Shown: positions 1-11,936, counted from the first letter of the stretch. The stretch is DNA of 64,000 bases from Halobacillus sp. Marseille-P3879 (GCF_900240285.1 NZ_OESS01000002.1:620001-684000), one strand, 5' to 3'. Numbers and translations are program-made. The notes: generated by a model from the sequence alone, not told the origin.

Positions 1-1
1 C

Positions 2-634
2 ATTAAATCGATTACTCAGCAAGTTAAAGAAGTAGCTGAATTAGGTGTGGAAGTCGCCGTTGTTGTAGGCGGCGGCAATATCTGGCGCGGTAAGGTCGGC
101 AGTGAAATGGGGATGGATCGTGCCAACGCTGATTATATGGGGATGCTTGCAACCGTCATGAACTCTCTTGCCCTTCAGGACAGCTTAGAAAACATCGGGA
201 TACCGACGAGAGTTCAAACATCAATTGAAATGAGACAGGTAGCTGAACCTTATATAAGAAGAAAAGCGATACGCCATTTAGAAAAGAAACGTGTCGTTAT
301 TTTTGCGGCCGGAACTGGGAATCCGTACTTCTCTACAGATACAACGGCTGCTTTGAGAGCTGCTGAAATTGAAGCTGATGTCATTTTAATGGCAAAAAAC
401 AATGTGGACGGGGTATACTCTGACGATCCGAAAGTCAATGAAGATGCTAAGAAGTACGATAAAGTTTCTTATCTAGAAGTACTAAATGAAGGATTAGGAG
501 TAATGGATTCTACTGCTTCATCATTATGTATGGACAACGACATTGATTTACTGGTATTCTCTATTACAGAAGAAGGTAACATTAAGAAAGCCGTAATGGG
601 CGAAAATATTGGAACGATCGTAAGGGGGAAATAG
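2..634 (+). CDS. pyrH: UMP kinase, 5' truncated by window edge
   Basis: Uridylate kinase of the amino-acid-kinase fold, which phosphorylates UMP to UDP in pyrimidine nucleotide synthesis. The frame is open from base 2, so roughly the first 30 residues lie outside the window. The visible part holds the glycine-rich GGGNIWRG loop, the [13 protein letters not shown] segment and the [14 protein letters not shown] segment typical of bacterial PyrH. The stop codon lies two bases before the frr start, which implies co-transcription with frr. In Bacillus relatives rpsB and tsf precede it, but they are outside this window. Confidence 0.96.
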   Translation: MKSITQQVKEVAELGVEVAVVVGGGNIWRGKVGSEMGMDRANADYMGMLATVMNSLALQDSLENIGIPTRVQTSIEMRQVAEPYIRRKAIRHLEKKRVVIFAAGTGNPYFSTDTTAALRAAEIEADVILMAKNNVDGVYSDDPKVNEDAKKYDKVSYLEVLNEGLGVMDSTASSLCMDNDIDLLVFSITEEGNIKKAVMGENIGTIVRGK

Positions 635-636
635 TC

Positions 637-1194
637 ATGTCCGACTCAGTAATTAACGAAGGAAAACAACAAATGGAGCAAGCCGTTCAAGCTTTCTCTC
701 GACAATTAGCTACCGTAAGAGCTGGTAGAGCCAATCCATCAATATTAGATAATGTGTATGTCGATTATTACGGTGCTGCTACTCCATTAAATCAACTGGC
801 ACAAGTTTCCGCACCTGAGCCGCGCCTGCTTGTCATTACTCCATTTGACAAGTCAGCAATCTCGGAAATTGAGAAGGCTATCCAAAAAGCTGATCTGGGT
901 TTATCACCTTCAAGCGATGGTAATGTGGTAAGAATTAACATTCCAGCTTTAACAGAAGAGAGACGTAAAGACCTTGTTAAAGTAGTAGGCAAATATTCAG
1001 AAGAAGCAAAAGTCCAGGTGCGTAATATCCGTCGGGATGTCAATGATCAACTTAAAAAACTTCAAAAAGATGGAGATTTGACTGAAGATGATCTTCGTTC
1101 ATCTCAGGAAGATGTTCAAAAAGTAACAGATCAAAACATTGCTGAAATCGATAAGCTGGCAAAAGCTAAAGAAGAAGAAATGATGGAAGTGTAA
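637..1194 (+). CDS. frr: Ribosome recycling factor
   Basis: Ribosome recycling factor (185 aa, the usual family length). With EF-G it splits post-termination ribosomes in the cytoplasm. The N-terminal motif with [13 protein letters not shown] and the long helical C-terminus ([18 protein letters not shown]) are typical. The ATG follows the pyrH stop by two bases, with an AGGGGGA ribosome site inside the end of pyrH, so translation of the two is probably coupled. A terminator follows, closing this transcription unit. Confidence 0.97.
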   Translation: MSDSVINEGKQQMEQAVQAFSRQLATVRAGRANPSILDNVYVDYYGAATPLNQLAQVSAPEPRLLVITPFDKSAISEIEKAIQKADLGLSPSSDGNVVRINIPALTEERRKDLVKVVGKYSEEAKVQVRNIRRDVNDQLKKLQKDGDLTEDDLRSSQEDVQKVTDQNIAEIDKLAKAKEEEMMEV

Positions 1195-1260
1195 AGGTAT
1201 CGATTCGTTTTATAGCGATAGTTAAGTCTAAAGGGCTTCTAATTATTGCTGAATTTTATA

Positions 1261-1300
1261 AAGCCGCACTGTTGCTGGATGACAGTGCGGCTTTTGTTTT
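1261..1300 (+). terminator. Rho-independent terminator after frr
   Basis: A perfect 12-bp stem (AAGCCGCACTGT with its complement at 1282-1293) has a 9-nt loop and is followed by TTGTTTT. It separates frr from uppS. Confidence 0.92.
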
Positions 1301-1385
1301 ACTCAATCATTTGTTATGCGTTAGCTTTTGGCTTTTAGCATCTATTACGCTTTTCTTAAATCCTCTTTAAGAGATCGGCAGCATG

Positions 1386-1415
1386 TTGTAGGATAATAGT
1401 ATATAATAATATAAT
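1386..1415 (+). promoter_or_regulatory. Candidate sigma-A promoter for uppS operon
   Basis: A TATAAT hexamer at 1410-1415 has a weak TTGTAG at 1386-1391, 18 bases upstream. The region is AT-rich and lies between the frr terminator and uppS, where a new promoter is expected. The -35 match is only partial. Confidence 0.4.
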
Positions 1416-1442
1416 GGAGCCATCGAACTGGAGGATTTATTC

Positions 1443-2210
1443 ATGCCAATCAAGTTTCCATTTACAAGGAATAAAAAACAAACGATCAATCGAACCCTTG
1501 GTTTAGATTATGATCATATACCAAAACACGTAGCGATCATTATGGATGGAAATGGTCGATGGGCAAAGAACAGAGGAATGCCTCGGATAGCAGGTCATAA
1601 AGAAGGAATGAGCGTCGTTAAGAAAATTGTCCGTCATGCATCCGACCTCGGCGTACAAATACTAACACTTTATGCGTTTTCAACAGAAAACTGGAAACGT
1701 CCGAAAAATGAAGTTGATTTTTTAATGAAGCTTCCTGTTGACTTTTTAGGTACATATTTACCTGAGTTAATTGAGAGGAATGTGCAGGTCCAAACCATTG
1801 GCGATGTCAGCCTCTTACCCGAACATACTCAAAAGGCAATAAGAGATGCGATTGAGAAAACTTCAGATAATGATGGGTTGATTCTAAATTTTGCATTAAA
1901 TTACGGCAGCCGTTATGAAATGGTGCATGCTGTCAAGGAAATTGCAAAAAATGTAGAGAAGGGCGAAATTTCATCTGAGGAAATAACAGAAGAGATGTTC
2001 ACCTCTCATTTGTATACTTCTAAACTGTTCGAGCCTGATTTGCTTATTCGCACGAGCGGAGAGCAGCGGCTTAGTAACTTTTTATTATGGCAGCTTGCTT
2101 ATTCAGAATTTTGGTTCACTGAAGTTTTCTGGCCTGATTTTGATGAAAGCCATTTCGAAAAAGCGCTGTATGATTATCAAAATAGGAAGCGTCGATACGG
2201 CGGAATTTAA
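1443..2210 (+). CDS. uppS: Undecaprenyl diphosphate synthase (isoprenyl transferase)
   Basis: Cis-prenyltransferase that adds isopentenyl diphosphate units to farnesyl diphosphate, giving the C55 lipid carrier for cell-wall synthesis. The catalytic MDGNGRWAK motif places the key aspartate at residue 35. The C-terminal RTSGEQRLSNFLLWQ motif near residue 203 binds the diphosphate. At 255 aa it matches the family. The ATG follows a CTGGAGGA ribosome site. It begins the uppS-cdsA-dxr-rasP run, which joins lipid-carrier, phospholipid and isoprenoid synthesis. Confidence 0.97.
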   Translation: MPIKFPFTRNKKQTINRTLGLDYDHIPKHVAIIMDGNGRWAKNRGMPRIAGHKEGMSVVKKIVRHASDLGVQILTLYAFSTENWKRPKNEVDFLMKLPVDFLGTYLPELIERNVQVQTIGDVSLLPEHTQKAIRDAIEKTSDNDGLILNFALNYGSRYEMVHAVKEIAKNVEKGEISSEEITEEMFTSHLYTSKLFEPDLLIRTSGEQRLSNFLLWQLAYSEFWFTEVFWPDFDESHFEKALYDYQNRKRRYGGI

Positions 2211-2224
2211 GGTGTGAATGTATA

Positions 2225-3016
2225 ATGAAACAAAGAACTATTACAGCAATCGTTGCAGTACTTATATTTTTACCTATAGTTATTTTAGGCGGTGTGCCGT
2301 TTCAACTTTTCGTCTATTTGATCGCAAGTATAGCTATATTTGAGTTAATGAGAATGAAGAAGATTGCCAGGTATTCCATTGCATCAGGAATAACTCTGTT
2401 GTTACTTTGGGCACTTATGTATAAAGAAGGGACACTAGCAGGCTATTCTCTCCCTATTACAAAAGCAGAAATCACCCTTTTAGCAGTCCTGGCCCTGCTG
2501 AGTTACACGGTACTCGTTAAAAACCGTTTCACATTTGATGATGCAGGGTTTCTTATAATTTCAGCCTTTTATGTAGGTATGGGTTTTTACTATTTAATAG
2601 AGACCAGGGAGGCGGATTTAGAGTATATTTTTTATGCTTTGTTTGTCGTCTGGGCTACCGATACAGGAGCCTATTTGTTTGGCAGAGCCTTTGGCAGGCA
2701 TAAACTTTGGCCGCAGATTAGTCCGAAAAAAACAATAGAGGGCTCAGTAGGCGGAATATTATTGGCATGTGTAGTAGCTTTTATATTTCAACTTGTAGAA
2801 CCTGTGCACTCCTCTATGATGGTTGTATTATTTGTAACCGTGATTATATCGGTGGCAGGTCAAATAGGCGACCTGGTGGAATCGGCTTTTAAAAGGCATT
2901 ATGCTGTTAAAGATTCCGGGAAAATTCTGCCGGGGCACGGAGGAGTTTTAGACAGATTCGACAGCTTGATTTTCATGCTGCCAATCCTGCATTTAATAGG
3001 ATTTATTTCAACGTGA
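2225..3016 (+). CDS. cdsA: Phosphatidate cytidylyltransferase
   Basis: Integral membrane enzyme that makes CDP-diacylglycerol from phosphatidic acid and CTP. At 263 aa it shows about seven to eight hydrophobic segments. The family signature is near the C-terminus (PGHGGVLDRFDS, about residues 236-247), and the conserved SPKKTIEGS loop lies near the middle. It starts 15 bases after uppS. Its product feeds PgsA, encoded later in this window. Confidence 0.96.
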   Translation: MKQRTITAIVAVLIFLPIVILGGVPFQLFVYLIASIAIFELMRMKKIARYSIASGITLLLLWALMYKEGTLAGYSLPITKAEITLLAVLALLSYTVLVKNRFTFDDAGFLIISAFYVGMGFYYLIETREADLEYIFYALFVVWATDTGAYLFGRAFGRHKLWPQISPKKTIEGSVGGILLACVVAFIFQLVEPVHSSMMVVLFVTVIISVAGQIGDLVESAFKRHYAVKDSGKILPGHGGVLDRFDSLIFMLPILHLIGFIST

Positions 3017-3103
3017 TTCTAAACGTATATATTTTTTCGACTGGAGAAAAATCAACAGAGCATAAGTTTTGTTGATTTAAAGGGGAGTCAGGGGGAGTAC
3101 GAA

Positions 3104-4249
3104 ATGAAGCAGATTGCACTGTTGGGAGCAACCGGTTCAATAGGGTTGCAGACACTTGATGTATTAAGGATACACAGAGAGGAATTTTCTTTATACGCCT
3201 TGGCTTTTGGAAGAAATATTGATGAAGCTGTACCGCTTATACAGGAATTCAAGCCGGAAATTGTGGTCGTTCAAGACGAAGATGCAAAAAAAAGACTGGA
3301 GAATGAAATAGACCATTCCTGTATTTTAAGCGGAAGTGGAGGTTTAATTGAAGCAAGTGTTGCCGATTCTGTAGATGTAGTCGTCAATGCAGTTATGGGC
3401 AGTATAGGGCTTCCTGCGACGCTTAAAGCAATAGAAGCTAAGAAATCGATTGCTATTGCCAATAAAGAAACACTTGTTACAGCGGGACATTTAGTCATGG
3501 AAGCTGCCCGTAAACATCAGGTGGCACTGCTGCCTGTGGACAGCGAGCATTCAGCTATCTATCAGGCTTTAAATGGAGAAAATCCTAAAGACATCCACAA
3601 GTTGGTTATCACTGCATCAGGAGGGAGCTTTCGGGATAAGACCCGGGATGAACTGGCAGGGGTGACAGTTAAAGATGCTTTAAACCACCCGAACTGGAGT
3701 ATGGGCGCTAAGATTACTGTAGATTCAGCCTCTATGATGAACAAGGGACTGGAGGTAATTGAAGCCCACTGGTTATTTGGAGTTCCTTATGATAAAATCC
3801 ATGTAATTCTACATAGAGAAAGTGTGATCCACTCTATGGTGGAGTTTGTGGATCGTAGTGTAATAGCTCAGTTGGGAACGCCTGATATGAAAGTACCGAT
3901 TCAATATGCACTGACTTATCCGAACCGGCTTAATCTGCCGATGACGAAGCAGCTGGATCTCGAGGAAATCGCATCCTTGCATTTTGAAAAAATGGATATG
4001 GAAAGATTTCCTTGTTTACGAATGGCTTACGAAGCAGGGCGTGAAGGCGGGTCTATGACGACCGTGTTAAATGCAGCGAACGAGGAAGCTGTACAGTTGT
4101 TTTTAAATAACCAGATCTCTTTCCTGGATATTGAACAGCTGATTGAAAAAGAGCTTGAGAGCCATCAAGTTATTCATACCCCTGACTTATCAACCATACT
4201 ATCTATAGACAAGACTACTAGAGAAAGAGTCCGCAGCCATTTAAATTAA
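3104..4249 (+). CDS. dxr: 1-deoxy-D-xylulose 5-phosphate reductoisomerase
   Basis: Second enzyme of the MEP isoprenoid pathway, converting DXP to MEP with NADPH. An N-terminal Rossmann motif GATGSIG lies at residues 8-14. IANKETLV near 118-125 and the metal-binding DSEHSA at 146-151 are the standard active-site segments. Length is 381 aa. The gene is preceded by GGGGGAG and an 87-base gap. It supplies isoprenoid precursors for the upstream uppS. Confidence 0.97.
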   Translation: MKQIALLGATGSIGLQTLDVLRIHREEFSLYALAFGRNIDEAVPLIQEFKPEIVVVQDEDAKKRLENEIDHSCILSGSGGLIEASVADSVDVVVNAVMGSIGLPATLKAIEAKKSIAIANKETLVTAGHLVMEAARKHQVALLPVDSEHSAIYQALNGENPKDIHKLVITASGGSFRDKTRDELAGVTVKDALNHPNWSMGAKITVDSASMMNKGLEVIEAHWLFGVPYDKIHVILHRESVIHSMVEFVDRSVIAQLGTPDMKVPIQYALTYPNRLNLPMTKQLDLEEIASLHFEKMDMERFPCLRMAYEAGREGGSMTTVLNAANEEAVQLFLNNQISFLDIEQLIEKELESHQVIHTPDLSTILSIDKTTRERVRSHLN

Positions 4250-4265
4250 AAGGAAGGTGCTTCAT

Positions 4266-5522
4266 TTGACTACAGTGATTGCGTTTATAATCATGTTCGG
4301 CTTACTTGTGTTTGTACATGAGTGGGGGCATCTCATTTTTGCCAAAAGGGCAGGAATGCTCGCCAGAGAGTTTGCAATCGGTTTTGGGCCGAAAATCTTT
4401 GCTTTTACAAGAAACGAAACTCTATATACGATCCGTTTATTGCCGATAGGCGGCTATGTCAGAGTGGCTGGCGAAGACCCGGAAATTATTGAATTAAAAG
4501 CAGGTCACCATATCGGCCTGGAGTTTAATGATTCTGGCAAGGTCAATAAGATTATAGTTAATAATAAGTCAAAACATCCAAATGCACGTGTGATTGAAGT
4601 TGAAGAAGCTGATTTGGATCATCGTTTAATTATTGAAGGCTATGAAATTGATGAAGAGGAAAAGCTGTTTTTTGAAGTAGATCCAAAGGCCATGTTTGTA
4701 GTAGATGAGAAAGAAACTCAAATCGCTCCTTTTGATCGTCAATTCGCCTCTAAATCTGTTCCACAAAGAGCTATGCAATTATTTGCCGGGCCATTGATGA
4801 ATTTTGTTCTGGCGATCATTCTGTTTATGATTCTCGGCTTTATTCAGGGAGTACCAGCCGATAAAGCCATGATTGGTGAAGTGCAGCAGGAATCACCAGC
4901 AGAACAGGCAGGACTGCAGCCAGGTGATGAAGTAACAGCGGTCAACAATGAAAGTGTTAATACATGGGAAGAGTTCACGACGATAGTAAGGGAGCACCCT
5001 GAAGAAGAAGTAACACTAACTGTTTCTAGAAATGGACAAACCAATGAGTTAACCGTCACCCCGAATCGTTTAGAAGAGGGAGACGTAGAAATTGGGCAGG
5101 TAGGCGTAGCTCGCGCGTTTGAAGATTCGATAGCTAAGAAGCTGACATTCGGATTTACACAGACGTATGAATGGGGATCTTTAATACTGACAAATCTCGG
5201 CATGCTGGTCACAGGGCAGTTCTCCCTTGATATGCTGTCCGGTCCTGTTGGTATATACGATGCAACTGATCAAGTCGTACAAACCGGTTTAACTAATTTC
5301 GTGATGTGGACTGCAATACTAAGTGTAAACCTGGGCATTATTAATTTGCTTCCTCTGCCAGCATTAGACGGCGGCCGATTATTATTTGTAGGTTTAGAAG
5401 GCGTGCGCGGCAAGCCAATTGATCCACAAAAAGAAGGGATTGTGCACTTTGTTGGTTTTGCATTATTAATGCTTTTAATGCTTGTTGTAACATGGAACGA
5501 TATCCAAAGGTTATTTCTTTAG
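4266..5522 (+). CDS. rasP: Site-2 zinc metalloprotease RasP/RseP
   Basis: Membrane-embedded protease of the S2P family that cleaves anti-sigma factors and other membrane peptides. The HEWGH zinc motif lies in the first transmembrane helix, a PDZ domain sits in the middle (roughly residues 190-270), and the second active-site motif [12 protein letters not shown] is near the C-terminus. I chose the TTG at 4266 because AGGAAGG at 4251-4257 is about eight bases upstream. The in-frame GTG at 4257 overlaps that ribosome site. Length is then 418 aa. Confidence 0.95.
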   Translation: MTTVIAFIIMFGLLVFVHEWGHLIFAKRAGMLAREFAIGFGPKIFAFTRNETLYTIRLLPIGGYVRVAGEDPEIIELKAGHHIGLEFNDSGKVNKIIVNNKSKHPNARVIEVEEADLDHRLIIEGYEIDEEEKLFFEVDPKAMFVVDEKETQIAPFDRQFASKSVPQRAMQLFAGPLMNFVLAIILFMILGFIQGVPADKAMIGEVQQESPAEQAGLQPGDEVTAVNNESVNTWEEFTTIVREHPEEEVTLTVSRNGQTNELTVTPNRLEEGDVEIGQVGVARAFEDSIAKKLTFGFTQTYEWGSLILTNLGMLVTGQFSLDMLSGPVGIYDATDQVVQTGLTNFVMWTAILSVNLGIINLLPLPALDGGRLLFVGLEGVRGKPIDPQKEGIVHFVGFALLMLLMLVVTWNDIQRLFL

Positions 5523-5529
5523 TTCAAGG

Positions 5530-5590
5530 GGCTCGGGAGCATGGAGAGAAATAGCTCTCATCATGCTTTAGAGCCTTCTTTTTATTTTTA
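5530..5590 (+). terminator. Terminator between rasP and proS
   Basis: A nested hairpin (GGCTC with GAGCC outside, AGCATG with CATGCT and AGAG with CTCT inside) is followed by TTCTTTTTATTTTT. It probably terminates partially, because proS begins 20 bases later with no obvious separate promoter. Confidence 0.8.
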
Positions 5591-5611
5591 ATAAAAAATG
5601 GGGTGTATATA

Positions 5612-7315
5612 ATGAAACAGAGTCAAATGCTGATACCAACCTTAAAAGAAAATCCTGCAGACGCAGAAATCAAAAGTCACCAGCTTCTTGTGAGGGCAGG
5701 ATACATAAGACAGATTGCATCCGGGGTTTACAGTTATTTACCGTTAGGAAAACGAGTTTTAAGAAAGGTGGAAGAAATTGTAAGGGAAGAAATGGATAAG
5801 GCCGGTGCTCATGAACTAATGATGTCTGCCTTACAGCCTGCGGAACTATGGAAAGAAAGCGGCAGATGGAATACTTATGGTTCAGAATTAATGCGGCTTC
5901 ACGATCGGCACGAGCGGGAATTTGCTCTTGGGGCTACACATGAAGAGGTAATTACAAGTCTCGTCCGTGATTCGATTAAAAGCTATAAGCGTCTTCCGTT
6001 ATTGGTCTATCAGATTCAAAATAAATTTAGAGATGAAAAGAGACCCCGCTTTGGACTGCTTCGTGGTCGAGAATTTTTAATGAAAGATGCTTACTCGTTT
6101 AATGAATCATTTGAAAGTCTGGATGAAACGTACGATCAAATGTTCACAGCTTATTCAAATGTATTCTCAAGATGCGGCTTAGACTTCCGTGCTGTGATCG
6201 CCGATTCCGGACAGATGGGTGGAAAAGATACACATGAGTTTATGGTGCTGTCCGAAGTTGGGGAAGATGTTATTGCTTATTCTGATACTTCCGACTATGC
6301 TGCAAATATAGAAATGGCTCCTGTTGTTATGGATTATCCTTCATCAAACGAGACTCCAAAAGAATTATCAAAAGCCGCTACGCCTGAACAAAAAACAATG
6401 CAGGAGGTAGCAGATTATCTGGGCCATGATTTAGACAAAGGGTTAAAATCAATCATGTTCAAAGTAGACGAGCAGTTTGTCATGGTAGTTACCCGTGGAG
6501 ACCATGAAACTAACGATGTTAAGTTGAAGAACTTCTATGATGCTGATATTGTTGAACTGGCAACTGAAGAGGAAACACGTCAGCTGCTTGGTACCGGATT
6601 CGGTTCACTAGGGCCTATCAACGTACCAGAAGAAGTAGAAGTAGTCGCAGATAGAGCTGTTGAAAAGCTTATTAACGTAACTTGCGGTGCGAATGAAGAA
6701 GGCTATCATTACACAAATGTCAATCCATCACGTGATTTCAATGTAAAAGCATATGCTGATCTGCGTTTTATTAAAGAAGGAGATCCTTCTCCTGATGGTC
6801 AGGGTATCATCCAGTTTGCCAGAGGGATCGAAGTTGGGCACGTCTTTAAACTGGGTACGTTTTATGCTGAAAATATGAACGCTTCTTATCTGGATGCTCA
6901 GGGTAAATCTCAAACGATGGTTATGGGCTCCTACGGGATTGGAGTGTCACGGACGGTTGCTGCAATAGTGGAACAATATCACGATGAAAGTGGCATTACA
7001 TGGCCATCCCATATTGCGCCATATCAAGTACACCTTCTGTCTCTTAACCCTAAGAAGGAAGACCAGCAGAGGCTGGCAGATGAATTGTATGAGCAGCTAC
7101 AGGCTGCTGGTATTGAAGTGTTATATGATGACCGCAAAGAAAGAGCGGGCGTTAAATTTGCGGACAGCGATTTATTTGGAATTCCTTTACGAATTACTGT
7201 AGGAAAACGTGCAAGTGAAGGTATAGTAGAAGTAAAAGAGCGGCAGACAGGTAAGCAGGATGAACGAAATCAATCAGAGATTGTTGACACTGTCCGTCAA
7301 TGGTTCGATAATTAA
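5612..7315 (+). CDS. proS: Prolyl-tRNA synthetase (bacterial type, with editing domain)
   Basis: Class II aminoacyl-tRNA synthetase charging tRNA-Pro. At 567 aa it is the bacterial form, with the class II catalytic core, an inserted editing domain (about residues 225-390, against mischarged alanine) and a C-terminal anticodon-binding domain ([18 protein letters not shown]). The start is ATG at 5612, preceded by AATGGGGTG. The GTG at 5603 overlaps that site and is less likely. A terminator follows. Confidence 0.97.
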   Translation: MKQSQMLIPTLKENPADAEIKSHQLLVRAGYIRQIASGVYSYLPLGKRVLRKVEEIVREEMDKAGAHELMMSALQPAELWKESGRWNTYGSELMRLHDRHEREFALGATHEEVITSLVRDSIKSYKRLPLLVYQIQNKFRDEKRPRFGLLRGREFLMKDAYSFNESFESLDETYDQMFTAYSNVFSRCGLDFRAVIADSGQMGGKDTHEFMVLSEVGEDVIAYSDTSDYAANIEMAPVVMDYPSSNETPKELSKAATPEQKTMQEVADYLGHDLDKGLKSIMFKVDEQFVMVVTRGDHETNDVKLKNFYDADIVELATEEETRQLLGTGFGSLGPINVPEEVEVVADRAVEKLINVTCGANEEGYHYTNVNPSRDFNVKAYADLRFIKEGDPSPDGQGIIQFARGIEVGHVFKLGTFYAENMNASYLDAQGKSQTMVMGSYGIGVSRTVAAIVEQYHDESGITWPSHIAPYQVHLLSLNPKKEDQQRLADELYEQLQAAGIEVLYDDRKERAGVKFADSDLFGIPLRITVGKRASEGIVEVKERQTGKQDERNQSEIVDTVRQWFDN

Positions 7316-7331
7316 TAGAGAGTTTTTAATG

Positions 7332-7369
7332 TACCCTTGCTTAAGTGGACAGGCAAGGGTATATTTTTC
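7332..7369 (+). terminator. Terminator after proS
   Basis: TACCCTTGC pairs with GCAAGGGTA (7353-7361) around a 12-nt loop, followed by TATTTTTC. The stem is short but GC-containing. Confidence 0.8.
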
Positions 7370-7423
7370 GTATATGATACCACCTAATTATAGGATAAAG
7401 AATCCGGAGAGGAAGGAATCAGA

Positions 7424-10400
7424 TTGGATGTAAGCAGTCAGGACAAGATGTACTATTTGTTGGAACAAATCCAATTTCCTCAAGATTTAATACAGCCTCA
7501 CTTTGAAAATAGTAAACTAGAAAAGCTTACTGTCTATAAATCAGAAAAAAAGTGGCATTTTTTATTCCGATTTGAAAAACCTCTGCCCCCTTCAGTTTAT
7601 CAACTTTTCACAAGTAAGCTGCAAAGCACTTTTCGTGCCCTGGCTTCAGTTGAATGGACAATAGAAGCAAATGATAAAAATGTAAGCGCAGAGGATATTT
7701 GTGAATATTGGCGGAGCTTTATTCAATCGATCAGTGATTTGACTCCTGGTTATAAAGATTTACTCATGGAACAAGTCCCTGAAGTTAACGGTAACAAGGT
7801 TATGTTAACATGCAGGAACTTAGCTGAAAGTCATGCTATAAAGAAAAAGCTGGAAATGCCGCTGCAAAGCTTTTGCTTACGAACGGGACTTAACGCCCTT
7901 ATGCTGAATACTCGTGTGAAGGAAGAGCAGGAAGAGTTAAAAAAGTTCCAGGAACAACGTCAGCAGGAAGATAAGCTTATCGTCCAGAGGGCTGTAAAAG
8001 ACCAGGAAGAACGAGCTAAAGAGAAGGAAGACCATAAACCTAAAGGTCCGCTTGAAATCGGTTATAAAATTCAAGATGAACCTGAACCAATGGAAACTCT
8101 CCTTGAAGAAGAACGAAGAAAAACAGTACAAGGCTACGTGTTTGATGTTGAAATTAAAGAGCTGCGTTCAGGCCGTCACCTTTTACTTCTTAAAGCCACG
8201 GATTACACAGATTCCTTTGCTATTAAAATGTTTTCCCGGGGGGACGACCATCCCGAACTCTTTAAACAAGTTGAAAAGGGTATGTGGATTAAAGCGCGCG
8301 GCAGTATTCAAACCGATAACTTCACAAGTGAATTAACTATGATGGCGAATGATATTAATGAAGTGAAGCCGGTAATTAGAAAAGATGAAGCAGAAGGTCA
8401 AAAACGAATTGAACTTCACGCTCACACTACGATGAGTCAGATGGATGCGCCTGTTTCAGCTTCCCGATTAATCGCTCAGGCAGCAGACTGGGGGCACGAA
8501 GCTATAGCAATCACCGATCACGCAGTTGCCCAGGCATACCCGGAAGCCCATGCAGCCGGTGAAAAAAACGGAGTAAAAATCATCTATGGCATGGAAGCGA
8601 ACCTCGTTGACGATGGGGTACCGATCGCTTACGAAGAACAGGATCGTGAACTGGCTGACGATGTTTACGTCGTATTTGACGTGGAAACTACAGGGCTTTC
8701 TGCTGTTTATGATAAGATTATTGAGCTTGCGGCCGTTAAGGTAAAAGACGGGGAGATTATTGATCGGTTTGAGTCCTTTGCAAACCCTCATCAGCCGCTG
8801 TCGCAAACTACTACCGATTTAACGGGCATAACGGACGAGCACGTGAAGGACGCGCCTGAAATTGAGGATGTCCTTAGAGACTTTCATCAATGGATGGATG
8901 ATGATATCTTAGTTGCTCATAACGCAAGCTTTGATATGGGATTCTTAAATACTGGTTTTGACCGTATAGACTTAGGCAAAGCTTCCAACCCGGTTATTGA
9001 TACACTTGAACTGGCGAGGTTTTTAGTCCCTGAGTTAAAGAATCACCGATTAAACACCCTTTGTAAGCATTTCGATATTGAGCTTACACAGCATCACCGG
9101 GCAATTTACGATGCGGAAGCAACAGGTTACTTACTGTGGAAGCTGGTAAAAAAAGCTTTAGAACGCGGTATCAGCAATCATAAAAATTTGAATGATTATA
9201 TGGGCGAAGGCAAGGCCTACCAGCGTTCGCGTCCGTCCCATGTTACTTTGCTGGCTGCTAACTCCACAGGGTTGAAAAATATTTATCGTTTAGTGTCAGA
9301 AGCTCACGTCAATTATTTCTACCGTGTACCTCGAATTCCCCGGTCCCGTTTGGCCAAGTTGAGAGAAGGGATTCTTGTAGGTTCAGGATGTGACAAAGGA
9401 GAAGTGTTTGAAGCGGCTATGCAGAAGTCAGAAGAAGAGGCTGAAAAAGCAGCCTCGTTTTATGATTTCATTGAAGTTCAGCCTGTGGGAAATTACTATC
9501 ATCTTCTGGAAAAAGATTTGGTTCAAAATCAAGCCCAACTTTATGACATTCTTAAGAAGGTTGTAAAAATTGGGGAACGACTTAATAAAACAGTTACTGC
9601 AACCGGCAACGTACACTATTTAGACCCACATGACAAACAGTATCGGCAGATTCTTATTTCTTCTCAAAACGGAAACCCTTTAAATAGGCAGACTCTTCCT
9701 GATGTGCACTTTAAAACCACAAATGAAATGCTGGAAGAGTTTTCATTCCTGGGTGAGGAGAAAGCGCATGAAATAGTTGTCACAAATACTCACCTTATCA
9801 ATGAGCAGATTGATAAAATCACTCCTGTCAAAGATGATCTTTACACCCCGAATATTGAGGGGGCGGATCAGGAAATTAGAGATATGTCGTACAATAAAGC
9901 GAGAAGCCTCTACGGAGATGAACTGCCTGAACTGGTAGAGAAACGTTTGGAGAAAGAGCTGGAGAGTATAATCGGACACGGATTTGCGGTCATTTATCTA
10001 ATTTCACAAAAACTGGTAACCAAGTCCCTGGAAGATGGATATCTCGTGGGCTCGCGTGGTTCAGTGGGCTCTTCATTTGTAGCAACTATGACGGATATTA
10101 CAGAGGTTAATCCGCTCCCTCCGCATTATGTTTGTCCAAGCTGCCGACACCATGAATTTTTTACAGATGGCTCTGTAGGTAGTGGATTTGACTTGCCGGA
10201 AAAGGATTGTCCAGAATGTGGAACTGCGTATAAAAAAGACGGTCAGGATATTCCATTTGAAACGTTCCTTGGTTTTAAAGGAGATAAAGTTCCAGATATT
10301 GATTTGAACTTCTCAGGGGAATATCAGCCGCACGCTCATAACTATACAAAGGTTCTATTCGGTGAAGAAAATGTTTACCGTGCAGGTACAATTGGCACCA

Positions 10401-11713
10401 TCGCTGAGAAAACAGCTTATGGTTACGTAAAAGGGTACGCAGGGGACCACCAGCTTCAGTATAAAAATGCCGAAGTAGATCGTCTGGTCCAGGGGTGTAC
10501 GGGAGTGAAACGGACAACAGGTCAGCACCCCGGCGGCATAATTGTTGTGCCAGATGATATGGATATTTTTGATTTTTCACCTATTCAGTATCCGGCAGAT
10601 GATACAAAATCGGAATGGAAGACGACACACTTTGATTTCCATTCGATTCACGATAATCTGCTTAAACTTGATATACTCGGGCACGATGATCCAACGGTTA
10701 TCCGAATGCTTCAGGATTTAAGCGGGATTGATCAGAAAGAGATTCCTGTAGATGATCCTGAAGTGATGAAGATTTTCAGCGGCCCTGAAGCTTTAGGCGT
10801 AACGGCAGATCAAATTATGTGTAAAACAGGAACACTCGGGGTGCCTGAATTTGGTACCCGGTTCGTTCGTCAAATGCTTGAAGATACAAAACCAAAAACT
10901 TTTGCTGAACTGGTTATTATTTCGGGACTTTCCCATGGCACAGATGTATGGCTCGGGAATGCGGAGCAGTTAATTAACGATGGGATTTGTACACTGCCTG
11001 AAGTAATCGGCTGCCGTGATGATATAATGGTTTATCTTATGCATAAAGGGCTTGATCCATCTCTTGCTTTTAAAATCATGGAATTTGTAAGAAAAGGGAG
11101 AGGGCTTCAGGATGAATGGATCGAAGCAATGAAGGAACACGGGGTCCCGGACTGGTATATTGATTCTTGTAAGAAAATCAAGTATATGTTCCCGAAAGCC
11201 CACGCTGCAGCCTACGTGCTGATGGCCGTACGGATTGCATATTTTAAAGTTCATTATCCTATTTACTTTTATGCTGCTTACTTTACCGTTCGTGCAGGCG
11301 ACTTTGAGCTTGAAACAATGATTAAAGGTTCTGAAGCGATTCGTAAACGGTTAGAAGAAATCCAGGCTAAAGGGTTAGACGCCACACCAAAAGAAAAAAG
11401 TTTAATGACAGTTCTGGAAATCTCCCTGGAGATGTGTGAACGAGGCTTTGGTTTTAAACCAGTTGATCTTTACAATTCAAGTGCCACAGACTTTTTAGTA
11501 GACGGAAATAACCTTGTACCTCCTTTTAATGCAGTAGATGGTTTAGGTACTAATGCGGCGATTAGTATTGTTAATGCCAGAAAAGAAGGAGAATTTCTTT
11601 CGAAGCAGGATCTTCGGGAAAGAAGCCGTATTTCGAAGACAGTTCTTGAATATTTGGATACACAAGGATGTTTAGAAGGAATGCCTGAAGAGAACCAGCT
11701 TTCACTGTTTTAG
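7424..11713 (+). CDS. polC: DNA polymerase III alpha subunit, PolC type
   Basis: Main replicative polymerase of Firmicutes (1429 aa). Order of domains: N-terminal domain, OB-fold, PHP domain beginning near residue 332 ([10 protein letters not shown]), an embedded DEDD 3'-5' exonuclease (FDVETTG near 417), a four-cysteine zinc site (CPSC near 904, then CPEC), the catalytic palm (DIDLNF near 958) and helix-hairpin-helix regions. The start is TTG, with GGAGAGGAAGG upstream. The C-terminal LSLF looks like a clamp-binding tail. It stands alone, between a terminator and the rimP leader. Confidence 0.98.
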   Translation: MDVSSQDKMYYLLEQIQFPQDLIQPHFENSKLEKLTVYKSEKKWHFLFRFEKPLPPSVYQLFTSKLQSTFRALASVEWTIEANDKNVSAEDICEYWRSFIQSISDLTPGYKDLLMEQVPEVNGNKVMLTCRNLAESHAIKKKLEMPLQSFCLRTGLNALMLNTRVKEEQEELKKFQEQRQQEDKLIVQRAVKDQEERAKEKEDHKPKGPLEIGYKIQDEPEPMETLLEEERRKTVQGYVFDVEIKELRSGRHLLLLKATDYTDSFAIKMFSRGDDHPELFKQVEKGMWIKARGSIQTDNFTSELTMMANDINEVKPVIRKDEAEGQKRIELHAHTTMSQMDAPVSASRLIAQAADWGHEAIAITDHAVAQAYPEAHAAGEKNGVKIIYGMEANLVDDGVPIAYEEQDRELADDVYVVFDVETTGLSAVYDKIIELAAVKVKDGEIIDRFESFANPHQPLSQTTTDLTGITDEHVKDAPEIEDVLRDFHQWMDDDILVAHNASFDMGFLNTGFDRIDLGKASNPVIDTLELARFLVPELKNHRLNTLCKHFDIELTQHHRAIYDAEATGYLLWKLVKKALERGISNHKNLNDYMGEGKAYQRSRPSHVTLLAANSTGLKNIYRLVSEAHVNYFYRVPRIPRSRLAKLREGILVGSGCDKGEVFEAAMQKSEEEAEKAASFYDFIEVQPVGNYYHLLEKDLVQNQAQLYDILKKVVKIGERLNKTVTATGNVHYLDPHDKQYRQILISSQNGNPLNRQTLPDVHFKTTNEMLEEFSFLGEEKAHEIVVTNTHLINEQIDKITPVKDDLYTPNIEGADQEIRDMSYNKARSLYGDELPELVEKRLEKELESIIGHGFAVIYLISQKLVTKSLEDGYLVGSRGSVGSSFVATMTDITEVNPLPPHYVCPSCRHHEFFTDGSVGSGFDLPEKDCPECGTAYKKDGQDIPFETFLGFKGDKVPDIDLNFSGEYQPHAHNYTKVLFGEENVYRAGTIGTIAEKTAYGYVKGYAGDHQLQYKNAEVDRLVQGCTGVKRTTGQHPGGIIVVPDDMDIFDFSPIQYPADDTKSEWKTTHFDFHSIHDNLLKLDILGHDDPTVIRMLQDLSGIDQKEIPVDDPEVMKIFSGPEALGVTADQIMCKTGTLGVPEFGTRFVRQMLEDTKPKTFAELVIISGLSHGTDVWLGNAEQLINDGICTLPEVIGCRDDIMVYLMHKGLDPSLAFKIMEFVRKGRGLQDEWIEAMKEHGVPDWYIDSCKKIKYMFPKAHAAAYVLMAVRIAYFKVHYPIYFYAAYFTVRAGDFELETMIKGSEAIRKRLEEIQAKGLDATPKEKSLMTVLEISLEMCERGFGFKPVDLYNSSATDFLVDGNNLVPPFNAVDGLGTNAAISIVNARKEGEFLSKQDLRERSRISKTVLEYLDTQGCLEGMPEENQLSLF

Positions 11714-11778
11714 GTTGTATTGCATTATAACGGAAACTATGGTATATTTTTTATGGTGACAAGAGCGATAAGAACGGC

Positions 11779-11814
11779 CGAAAGAGTGGGGAAACCCACT
11801 CTTTCGTATATTTT
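11779..11814 (+). promoter_or_regulatory. Perfect 12-bp hairpin with GAAA tetraloop after polC
   Basis: CGAAAGAGTGGG (11779-11790) pairs perfectly with CCCACTCTTTCG (11795-11806) across GAAA. The following stretch TATATTTT is a poor, interrupted U-tract. It could terminate polC weakly or be a NusA-dependent terminator in the nusA-operon leader. Confidence 0.7.
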
Positions 11815-11843
11815 AAGGCATGTTCATGTATTCTATTTCTTGT

Positions 11844-11873
11844 AAACCGCTATGATTTTTCATAGCGGTTTCA
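11844..11873 (+). promoter_or_regulatory. Second leader hairpin upstream of rimP
   Basis: AAACCGCTATG (11844-11854) pairs perfectly with CATAGCGGTTT (11861-11871) around ATTTTT. Only TTTC follows, so it is a weak terminator by itself. It lies 66 bases before the rimP start and may belong to the leader control of the nusA operon. Confidence 0.65.
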
Positions 11874-11936
11874 TTACGACTCTAAACAGTTAAGTACCTA
11901 ATTAATAGTGAGATTAGCTAAAGGAGGGATTCGGAG

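Noticed and set aside
3052-3079. AAATCAAC/GTTGATTT hairpin between cdsA and dxr
   Set aside because: Eight AT-rich pairs with a 14-nt loop and no U-tract; could be chance in AT-rich DNA.
4844-5212. 122-codon open frame on the minus strand inside rasP
   Set aside because: It lies antisense to a well-conserved gene, has no ribosome site and no recognisable domain.
5523-5611. T-box leader before proS
   Set aside because: Only a simple terminator fits in the 89-base gap; no T-box bulge sequence or specifier stem.
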